Source: Owenia fusiformis
Taxonomy: Eukaryota; Annelida; Polychaeta; Sabellida; Oweniidae
Assembly (NCBI GenBank): GCA_903813345.2
Contig: CAIIXF020000008.1
Span: forward strand, 2,305,341-2,369,340
Length of the DNA stretch: 64,000 nt
Direction: 5' to 3'
Position 1 is the stretch's first letter. The number at the start of each line of letters is the position of its first letter. The notes beneath the pieces are model-generated. The model was not told where the DNA came from. It made no database searches and saw only the letters and a program-made list of their open reading frames with translations. Both the position numbers and the translations under genes were made by a program. Below, in pieces: positions 12,201 through 24,200 of the stretch.

Positions 12201-15200
12201 AAATACTAATTAAACCACAAGCCGAACACCGAGATATTTTAGTAATGGCTACACTATTTGAAATAAAACTGAGAAGCCCATTTTGAAATTGAACGTTTTT
12301 ATATGATATTACATACTAGTCCTCTGTATAAACCTCAAATCCAATTCCTCCCAGTAATTAACATAGGTCTATTTTTATTCCATATGTTTTCCAAAAAAGA
12401 AATGATAGAAAAATGAAAAGAATACTTGTAATCGTATTGACAGCTGAAATACATAAAAATCAAAATGATAGGAAAAATGTATGGACATGTGTACGGAATG
12501 ATCACATTCATCTGGTTTTATTTCCCGAGAATTTTGAACTAGTCATTTTCTGTGCTGAATTGTTAAAATAAAGATTAAAAGTTAGATTTTTGATTTTGAT
12601 CATTGACTTATATCAAAAGAATAAAAATATTGATAAATAAGTGGGTGGGGCAGATGAGTAATGCGCACGCGCAACGAAGCATTTTAAGTGCAGTGTAACA
12701 CCAAATAATTGCTTCGTTAGGGTTGGATAAAGCCAGTGTGGACACAATTTTTTCGCTAACCTTCGTTACAAAAATGCTTCGTTAGACTCAACCCAGCAGT
12801 GTAACAGGTACCTATGTCTATAAGGACTGAGAATCTATAACAAGCAATAACATTTTCATTTTTCATATCATTTTAGGAGTTGCTAAGTCTGCTATACCAG
12901 ATGATGTCCATAACAACCCTGGAAGACTTCTTAAACCTTCTGATGGCAATGTATCATGTACAGGTGACCTCAACATAATCATCACAGTGCATGAATGGGT
13001 TATAAAGAGTGAGAATGTAGACACAAGTGAAGGACTACACATTGAGGGTAGACCCGACTGTGTCATCTACTATGACAACAGCATTAAGGAGTTCAGTGGG
13101 GTTTTGTCACTCACTGAATGTTTTGATCTTAAAGTGAGTATGTGCTATTTGGTCTGCTTCTAACACAATTTGTCAAATGTTACAGAATATTTAAAAAAAT
13201 GATTACAATATAGCCCCCTAAGGTGCTATAAAATCTTAAGGAACATGATTGGATTATAAGAAGTTAAAATTGATTATATTTGAGATTCTTGAAGTTGGTT
13301 CTAAATATATTTAAAACTAAATTATCTACAAATTGATTCATGATTTATGTCCCTATTATCTATGACCCATTTCATTGTTCAAAACAGTTTATTGTAATTG
13401 TACCCTTTACATTATATTCTGATGACTATTGAACCCTCTACATTGTAGTCTGACGACACCTATGAGACATTTGATGCTAAACTAGTTGGTGACACCCACC
13501 TTCAGCAGAATGGAGTTATTATAAGAAAGAACCAGTTAGCCCTAGAAGTGATATGCAAGTACAAACGCAGCGAACAAGTTGACGCTACTGACATCACATC
13601 GAGCCTTGGGTAAGGAATTGCAAAATCAGTTTTATCCAAATAAAATTATGGAAATAATTTGAATTTTTTTCTGAGACAGAATATTTCATTCTGAGAATCA
13701 TTCTATGTTTATCTTTAGGAGTGCCACCTATATGTATAAAGATGAAGCGATGGGAACATTCCAGTTCACATTCAATATGTATGAAGATGCAAATATTACA
13801 ATCCCAGTTGGAGAAAAACAGGTAACTATTAATATTTAGACTTGCATCAAGTATATAATATGTTGAAAGGGGTGGATAAACATGGGACCAATGAATGAAG
13901 TATTTTAAAAATCGTTTGTGTCTATCAGTTTGTTAAACAATAAAGTGGTTACTAACATAAAGTGTGTCTCCCATAAGAGTTTCTCATCAGACCCAGGTTC
14001 ATTCTGTGTTTTCATTTACGAAATCTCCTCTTTTTGATAATAAAGCATTATACGTGTGTTGTTATTGACTATAAGCTTCTATACAGGGAATGATAATGTA
14101 ACTTGTGATAGCAAGAACATCTGCCTTTTCACCTCAGTATGGCAAGATTGCGATATAACATATTATAGGGGTATTCATTATAGTTGAAATAAGTACCAAT
14201 AATAATCAAAACTTCATATTGAACAAAGCACACAATCCGCAATATTGTACTTAATAAGAATGACCGCCTTAAAATTTGCCCTGCAAGCCCAAAAACAAGC
14301 CAAAAAGCATTCATAGAAACATCCCTGACAATTTCAAATCAATCTGTCAAAGAGTTTGTCTGGAAATTGGCAGATAAGTGAAGTGAGATGTACCTGCCTC
14401 TCAAGCTGACAACATTATCATAATTACAATATACAATATTGCATACATTATATCAACATACATTAATCATCAATGTACATCCATCATCATCACATCACAT
14501 ATGTCCTTTTTAGGTTTGATAAATTTCATTTTGAATACATGTATATAATTATTGATCTTGTCTCTTGTGTCAATCTTACAGTGACATAAGCTTATATCGT
14601 TGTTATGGTTAATCGGATTTTATTTCTTATGAATGGCCAAATTTAACAATGAGGAATTCATTTATTTCCAGATATCAACGGAACAAATGGTGTACGCTGA
14701 CATAAGACTTGCAAATGTAGTCGGCAATGAGCTAAAGATGGGTGTGGTTGACTGTTTTGCTTCTCCAAGTGCTAAGAAGGACGCAGATGGCATTCTCAAC
14801 CGATATTACCTTATTAGGAACAGGTAAAGCACCTATAATGATCTAAGCTATTTTGTACTGGTGGTTTCACCAAATTTTAGATATTACTGTTTCTTATACT
14901 TGAGTATCTGCTGGTATAATGCAACTAAAACAAAGTTTATGAATGAAATAAAAATTTCAGTGGTTATGGGATACATTTACTATGGTTGGTTCTATGGTAC
15001 AGTACACAACATATGTCTATCTATTTTCAGATGTTTCACCGATGACACTGTAAAGACTATTGTATCCACAACGTCAAGATATGAATACGGGTTTAGGTCA
15101 TTTGAGTTTACAGGAGACATCAACTCAATCTATGTTCATTGTACCGTGGCTCTTTGTATGGCAGAGGACAACACAGGAGCTTGTGAACAACCAAAGGTAC

Positions 15201-18200
15201 AATTATAGCTTTATTCAATTCATTCACAGGGTGAACAATATCGCACCATATGTTGACTATGATCAATATGGTCGGTTAATTTTTATTAATTTTACTTTGA
15301 ATTTTCTTGTCCTATCAGGTGAACCACAGCAAATTAAATATTTAAACATGTAAAGGAAAACCCGCACTTCCTTTGGAGCCACAAAAATGTTCACTGCAGA
15401 TGGGTGTAAAAATTTGAAAAAATTAAAACATAGATCAACAGAGTATGTTCCAAGAAATTGATGGTGTCTACTAGAGAGAGAGGTGTTTACTAGGAAAGAT
15501 ATTCACAAGAAATAGGTGTTCACCAGAGAAAGGTGTTCCAAACTGTTTCACTGTAAATTGATATCTCACTACATGTAAAGTGTATTACATTTCCATTGAT
15601 ATTTCAGGTTTGTTCTGAGACACCTTCAAACCTCAGGGAAAGTAGAGAGATTCATATTGAACATAGTGACACAAACAGAAAGGGGGAGAGAATACCCAGG
15701 AGTCCCATTGAGAATATTGGCAAAGACAGAATGGTCAGAGAGTATCCTATATCAAGTGGAAAAATACTGGTCAAGAGTCAAGATACCAAATTTTCAATAA
15801 AGAAACTTACTGGTAAGAAAATTCATTTTGATTTATTTATTCATATCCTCTTGTGGACTTATGTTGTTTAGCATTTCATTTTTTTGTTATGTTTTTTTTT
15901 GGTTTGTTATGTTCTTCAAATGGTGTCACTATACATGCTATTTATGCCAACCCTAGGAAAGAAACATAAATGGAAACTGATTCAGATTTACTATGCCCCT
16001 GAAAACTCTACTTGGTATAGGATAATGCAGTTATGTACGGTCGGTTTGGATATGGGGTTCATCCCTCGTGAGATATGCACATCTACCTTCGGTCCCTACG
16101 GTCCCTCAGGTAGATATGCATATCTCGCTCTGGATAAACCCCATATCCAAAACCTCCCAGTACATAACCCTTATATATTAGTTTCCAAATATAAGGATAT
16201 TTTAATCAGAAAACTTATCAAAACTAATTAAAAATCCATATAAGCAATATTTTGGAAATCACAAGAAAACTACAAATCCAAACCATCTCAGTATAAATAT
16301 GAATTATCCAAAAGTAATCATTTTTTCAGGGGGAGCTTCATGGACATTTATCTACTTGGGCACTGTATTCCTTATACTGAATGTCTTCCTGGGGATTGCT
16401 TTGATTCTGACTAGAAAGTGCAGATGTAAAGAAAATGTATACTTGAAAGGAACCATATACAGAGATCATCTATACCATGCATTGCCCCAATAGATAACAT
16501 CAATACAATATAATACAATGTATTGCCCTTATATGTAATCAATACAAACACTGTACTTGGATAATCATAAAAACCTAACACCCAAAAAAAACCTAACCAA
16601 CAGAAGAGCAGTTTATATGATTTGGCCTAGTAGACACATACTGTATGAAACATGAACTGCACAATGTACATGGAAATAACTCAAGAAGTATCTACAAAGT
16701 TACCATACACTCAAAGGAAATCATTTCGTTCCTGTTTGCAGCACTAGTCTGAAGAATGTAAATATCCAAAGAGACAGACAACATGAATTATGTGTAAATA
16801 TCACAAAGAGAGTGAAATTATTTTACATAAAACAACTTCTACCAAATAAAGTATCTAGTATAATAGTTATTGACTGGATGGACCGAGAGAAAGAGGGCTT
16901 CATTGATTACTATTGTTCAGCACTTACCAATTTGTGAAGGTCTTCCTCCAGCTGTGAGCCGTTTCTTCCATTGATCGTAATGTTGGTTGATCACCCATTT
17001 CCGAGGGGTCTCCAGCGGGGAATCGGGAGTCAAGTTACAAATGTCTAATGTATCCATGTTGGCTTGAAAGTCTCTGAAGTCCATCCTTAATAAAAAAAAT
17101 AACACATTTATAACACATAGATGTCTCTGAAGTCCATCCTTAATAAAACAAATAACACATTTATAACACATAGATGTCTCTGAAGTCCATCCTTAATAAA
17201 AAAAAAATAGCACATTTATAACACATAGATGTCTCTGAAGTCCATCCTTAATAAAACAAACAACACATTTATAACACATAGATGTCTCTGAATGAAATCT
17301 TTCCTATGTCCCTCATGATCCTACACAATCAAGAAAATTTTCATAACTCAAAAAAATATTAATGTTATCTTTGGGAGTCACCAAATAGAGATGTTTTGGT
17401 CCATTTACGACAACCTTATGTTAAATTATACATCTTTTTAAGTGATCATTACATCAGATTTGCTAATAATTGTGTCAATGCACAAGAATTTACATGTAGA
17501 GACTATTATACAAACTAAACAAAAACTAAATACAAATTCAGAATAAATCATATCATACGAGTAGTTACGTATAAGATAAATAAAAAGATTAATTGGAATT
17601 TAATAAACTTGAGTTTATTCTAGATATAACAATACAAGTTCAGGAGAGGTTTGTAGTAAATGTATACTATAGTTGTGATTGTATACTGGAATATATATTT
17701 CTACACTATTAAAGAATTATTTTTCATTTAATTGTTAGTCTTGTTTACAATATAGGTTTAATGAAATGCAATCATAGAACAGGATTTCTAATGGTTGCAT
17801 GCTTTATTTACAAATAATAAAAACAGAATACTGTGACCTGCTTAATGCACTTCATGAAGTAGTGTATTGTATTCTAAAGACATGATTGTATAGTGGTTTC
17901 TAATTCTATTATGACTATAATATATGTATAGGTATTTATTTATTGAAGTGCCTCATTTATGAGAAATACACAGCTATCTTAGGCTAACAGAGAAAATTGA
18001 ACAAATATGAACATTATATTGATGTCATTCAAACAAGAGCTTCCTGTATACTCCTAGCACTAACTTATCTCAATCTATGGCTTGTCTTACTTCACTCTAC
18101 ACTTGCCATTTCTCAATATACACGTAGTTGTGCAATTTTTTAAAGTAAGAGGAAAACTAAGTAGGAGGTAGCTCCCTTGTTTTTAGATCAGGAGAAAATA

Positions 18201-21200
18201 TAGTCATGTCAGGTGTTCATTAGTATGTGCAAAATTAAGTTAAAATGTAACCCCTTGTAGGCTACTTGGGAAAATGCATACCAGAATTCACCATCATCCC
18301 TAAAAACCAGTCCCATGGCTTGTCTGTCCTGAGGGGGTATGCTGTTCCATTCAGGGGACCTGTCACTCCATGGGCCGTTCCATTCAATTCTGGTACCCCA
18401 TGGATTACGTACACGCACTAGCGTTATAGGAATTTCTCCTTGGTCAGAGATTAGCCGAATCTGAAGAGGCCAAGAAGTCATTGGAATAGAATACATGCAA
18501 CCCTTTAAAAAAGCAATCTGATTGGTCAAGAGCATAAATCAGTCACTGATTTCTACTAATTTGATTGGTTCAAATGACAAAAATATGATCTCTGATTATA
18601 GACTAATAGTTGATAAGTGATCAATCATCTACATTCTATTAGAAAAATAAATTCACATTTTCATAGATACAAACATTTTCATAGTTTATACCTCTCTGAG
18701 ATCTGTGATGCTGTAGGCATGGCCTCCTACGAGTCCATTTGGCAATTTGCTTTCTCCTTCCACACCATCGACTGCCTTGAAATACATTTAAACATATGTA
18801 ACATCAACTTTAAAAGATGAATGACCAAATATTATGTGACACCTTCAATTTATAATGAAAAGGTAAAATCTTTTGCCATTGCTTAATCTGAGAAAAAGGA
18901 TAAAATCATGCTAAGGGCTGGTGTGAAAAAGTCACTCCACCTTGGTGGGAATCAAACCCACAACCTCCCAATTACATGCTAGATACTATACCACTTGTTT
19001 TGACATCAATATACCTAGAGTTCCTGTTCAATATAAAGTGCTTCTGTGAAAGACCCAATGTCAAGTTTGAAAATATTCTAAGATATAGCTAACATTACAA
19101 TCTAACGTAGTTCAAACTTAACCCAGGTCTGGAAAATGTAATCAAACTCTACTTACATTTATTCCACATCCAATGAGAGACTGGCGTTCAAGAGCTTTGA
19201 ACATAACATTGATGATATTTTTAGGATATCTTGCGTGCTCTCCACGGAGTACATAGCCCTCGACAATTCCTCCTGTCAGGTCTGTGAGGCAGTCAGCCAC
19301 GAGGCCACTTTTCAGTGCCTCATAGGAACCATTCAATCTGGGGATAAAGAAAAGATAATGTTAAGTATGGTATGTGTCATTGTTATATACAACATACAAA
19401 CTAATACAGGAATTTCATAAGAATTCCTGGCAACGGACAAAGATTTTTTGCACTTAAGTGGCTTGTTTTCTAAACTGATACAATCATACAATCTGCAAAG
19501 TATTCCAGGTGCATGGCAGGCCCTTAGATACAGTAAACAGCTCAACATATTGTTTCCTTTACTATATTTAACATATAACAAGGCTTTGCAACATACAGTA
19601 AAGCCTGTATATCTGTACACCTCTCTAATTCGAACACTTTCTCTTGGTAATTTTTTCTGGGTTCCATTGCATATTGATTCAAAAAAGGTTTGAAATGTGA
19701 ACACCTGCTAATCAAAACACTTTTTACCAATCTAGCAGAGATGAGAATGGACAGGTTTTACTGTATTTCAGATTTGAAAAAAACTTCCATGAACATATGC
19801 ACCACATGCGTCAATATCATTCAGCAATAATACTTTATTTAGGAAATGAATTCATTTTGAAGTACAGGTAACTTGATATTGTCAATTAACATAAAATGAA
19901 GTCATTCTGTATTGTAAGGAATGTAAACAAACAATCTCTCAAAATAATTACAGCATAACATTTTTGAAAATACGAGTTAAACATATATGGAGGATGAAGA
20001 AGTAATAATTTCTAGCCCATTGAACTTAAGCTTTATTTAAGGTAGATATTTAGTTCTAATCCTAAATACAAAAATAATGTTATTCAATTTTATTACTAAG
20101 AGGGATATGGTCCTGCTGATGTGCCAAGAGGTTAAACATTTTGCAAAATTGATAAATTTGAGGATATCATACACTAGGTGAAGGACATAATTCATATACA
20201 TGTTTTTGTAAATCATGATGTTTGTTTAAAAACAGAAAAAGCCAATACAACACAAATAATAATCTATAATCTCCATACCAGTCCTTACTGTTACAAGTAA
20301 TAATTTTTGGGCTCAAGATCCTAAATTCACCCCATTAGGCTGTAGCTAGGTGCTATCTGGGACCCCATTAGGCTGTAGCTAGGTGCTATCTGGGACCCTA
20401 TTAGGCTGTAGCTAGGTGCTATCTGGGACCCCATTAGGCTGTAGCTAGGTGCTATCTGGGACCCCATTAGGCTGTAGCTAGGTGCTATCTGGGACCCCAT
20501 TAGGCTGTAGCTAGGTGCTATCTGGGACCCCATTAGGCTGTAGCTAGGTGCTATCTGGGACCCTATTAGGCTGTAGCTAGGTGCTATCTGGGACCCCATT
20601 AGGCTGTAGCTAGGTGCTATCTGGGACCCCATTAGGCTGTAGCTAGGTGCTATCTGGGACCCCATTAGGCTGTAGCTAGGTGCTATCTGGGACCCTATTA
20701 GGCTGTAGCTAGGTGCTATCTGGGACCCCATTAGGCTGTAGCTAGGTGCTATCTGGGACCCCATTAGGCTGTAGCTAGGTGCTATCTGGGACCCTATTAG
20801 GCTGTAGCTAGGTGCTATCTGGGACCCCATTAGGCTGTAGCTAGGTGCTATCTGGGACCCCATTAGGCTGTAGCTAGGTGCTATCTGGGACCCCATTAGG
20901 CTGTAGCTAGGTGCTATCTGGGACCCCATTAGGCTGTAGCTAGGTGCTATCTGGGACCCTATTAGGCTGTAGCTAGGTGCTATCTGGGACCCCATTAGGC
21001 TGTAGCTAGGTGCTATCTGGGACCCCATTAGGCTGTAGCTAGGTGCTATCTGGGACCCCATTAGGCTGTAGCTAGGTGCTATCTGGGACCCTATTAGGCT
21101 GTAGCTAGGTGCTATCTGGGACCCCATTAGGCTGTAGCTAGGTGCTATCTGGGACCCCATTAGGCTGTAGCTAGGTGCTATCTGGGACCCTATTAGGCTG

Positions 21201-24200
21201 TAGCTAGGTGCTATCTGGGACCCCATTAGGCTGTAGCTAGGTGCTATCTGGGACCCCATTAGGCTGTAGCTAGGTGCTATCTGGGACCCCATTAGGCTGT
21301 AGCTAGGTGCTATCTGGGACCCCATTAGGCTGTAGCTAGGTGCTATCTGGGGGCGAACACTGAGCACATACCAAAAAAAGTATGAAGCAAAAGCTAATAC
21401 ACATGGGGTCCAGGGGAGTAGCAAGGATACTTTCAATGGTGAATTTCTAATGCAAAAATAATGGTTTCTTATCAAATATTATCAGTATTCTTAGCTAGCC
21501 TGAAATGCTCCTATTAGGTGATTTGTAAGCTTTTTGTATTATTGCCAATTGAGGAGTATACATAGTTTTTCTCTTTCGCTCTTTTAGCCATCTCTCTGGC
21601 TTAGACTATATCCATTCCACTAATATGTATATTGAACATGTACATGCATATATTTATCTAAATCATCCAATCTGTTAGAGTTAGCAACATTAGTCATTGT
21701 AATTAGCTTCCTTATTGTTTATCTAATCATCTCATTACATTTAATTGTTTGGATTACATACTTCACTTGGAGTATATAACTGGGCCTTATCTCTATTTTG
21801 TATATATTTACTATGAGTATAACATTGCACCAGTCCAAACTTTTAGTACATAATTTATTTGTGTTATATGTCTTTAAATCCAACATGCTTTATTTCATCT
21901 GGCCAGTAGTAGACTAAGAATGAACTAAACTTTAAAACATTTCTTTGAATTTCATTGAATCGCTAAATGGCCAAACTGTAAAATTGTCAATCCTCTGATT
22001 CATGATTCAAGAATTCCATTCAATTGATATTCCATTAGGTGCTTGGTTAATAGATATTGTTCTTTTGTTTGTTGATTAATGACAAAATGTTGTTCAATGA
22101 AAATTTATACACTCAATTCATTTAACTTTTAATATAACTCCATTGGACTGAAATAAAAAATATATTTCTACTTGTAAATTACAAGTTGTAATGGTTCAGA
22201 AAATTCAAAGGGAGGTCTTTGTTCGTGGCCTTGTTTTAATGTACAATTATCTTATATCAATCACATTAAAACCTGTCTCATCCGAATGCTACTGGGACAG
22301 CCCAAAAGTGTTCACATTTAGAGGTGTTCGAATTAGAGAGGTGTTCAGTGTTCTCTTTCTAATCTTTCAGACACCTTTGAAGTATGCACCCAAAAGTCTC
22401 TTAAATAAAAGAGTAAGGACTGTTGATAAAACAATGGATAAACCCTAGTTCAGGCCTTAATAAATATTCTGACATATGGCAAACATTGGAAATGTTTCAG
22501 AAATATCTTATCAACCTTTTAAGTTTCTGCATACGTTTGTTTTTATTGATTTCATCACAAACTCAACTAATATGTGTTGTACACAGAAACTAGAATTCCA
22601 TGATTTCGCATTGCTGTAGAAAAACCACAGAATTTTGGTTTTCAAAATTTTGCAGAATTTGATTTTCCACACAGAATTTCCTAATCCTATCTCATATTTG
22701 GCACTCGCCTTGACAACTTTCACAGTCATTTTTTGTCATTAGTAACAGGTGTTATGAGGATTTCGAAGGGGAAATATGAAATCTGTTTAACGTCCTCAAA
22801 CTACCAGCTTTTACACACAAAGTTTACATCTAATATGTCACGAAATTTGAATTCCCTGCAATTTTGTGATAGTTCAGATGAAGATACTCAACATAAAAGT
22901 CGCATGTGTGCTCATTGGAACTCTTTATACGAAATATGATTACATAAAATAAATATTGACTGAAGGATTTAGAAAAATTGCTCACATATAGTGTTATCAT
23001 CAGTTGATCGGTTAGAAATGTGTACACGCCTAACCATCGCGTAAGCAGGCGTCACCGTACAGCGTCAAAAAATACAGTAGTACAGTTTTCTGTACGGTGA
23101 CGAAAATTAACTGAGTTGAAGCAAAAACTATAATGAGGGTTTTAAAAAGATTAATTAGATAAAAATAAATACGATTTCGGGTGTAATGAAAACAGCATTC
23201 TCTTAGGAATGGTTTTAACTTTCTAATTATGATAAAAGTTTTTCGAGCACTGCTCGGATTTTTTCTGACTGGATCGGCCCACATAATCGACTCGAGAGAA
23301 AAATGGTGTTTTTTCACTTTTCGTTTGGTTATTATTTTCCCTGTCGTCTGAGAGTATGGATTATTTTTATGAGAATATGTTTTTGTTATCTACACATTTT
23401 AGAACAGATGAATATTCGGCAAATAATCATTCAGTGTATTTATTTAAAAAAGATCAGAACTGTACGGTGACGCATCAGCTGTACGGTGACGCTTCCTTAG
23501 ATTTTATGAAGTGCTCTAAACTTACTGTTCGAACAAGAGGTTAAGAAGCGTCAGATCTACATGTATATTATCACTGGTAAGTATCAAGCGAAGGTTACAG
23601 CCGTCACCTTCGCATTTAAGATGGCGGACAGGAAGTATTAATTTCGATATTTTTAGTTTTCATGGAATTAACTATTTGAAAGTTGACGTAATGCTTTGGT
23701 ATCATTTGAACTAAACCAGGCTTTTCTCATATGATTAACAAAGATAGCCTACACAGCCATCTTTACCCCATGCAAGATATTGCATCTTTCATCCTAAAAA
23801 GTCACACGTGCAAGATGAGATTTACTTGTGACATCCCTTGTTTTAAAACATCAATAACATAGCAACAAGAGAGTTTTTGGTTTCATGATCTTACCGTATC
23901 ATACATTTCCAGTAACCTTCCATTAAGCTGTAGAAGATATCGTTGAACTGTAGCGCCCATGCACTATATATGAACAAATGATCATACTCCAGAGTTTCCA
24001 TTTCATACAATCTTAGTCTCATTTAGTTCATCAAAGCATAGCGTCACCGTACAGCTGGTGCGTCACCGTACAAATTTGATCTTTTTTAAATATACATAAT
24101 GAATGGTTGTTTGCTGAATCTTCGCCCGTTCTAAAATGTGTAAGTAACAAATACATATTCTCATAAAAATAATCCATACTCTCAGACGGTAGGGAAAATA

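Noticed and set aside
14861-15353. Frames of 115 and 97 codons overlapping a ZP exon
   Set aside because: They are the ZP exon at 15031-15196 read with intron sequence, or the wrong frame; the spliced model explains the coding part.
18241-18281. Calpain exon continuing through [10 protein letters not shown]
   Set aside because: A stronger GTATGC donor at 18281-18276 joins in phase to the next exon and restores the conserved EFWM.FRDF pattern; the longer reading has no good donor.
20331-21350. CRISPR-like regular repeat
   Set aside because: Units are head-to-tail with no unique spacers, and the sequence is animal DNA.
20327-21475. 382-codon minus-strand open frame with [11 protein letters not shown] repeats
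   Set aside because: It is the 33-bp minisatellite, open because the unit is a multiple of three with no stop in this frame; it lies in a calpain intron and has no promoter or splice support.
22191-22448. 85-codon plus-strand frame
   Set aside because: It covers a degenerate mariner-type MITE (ACCTGTCTCATCCGAAT..); no coding features.
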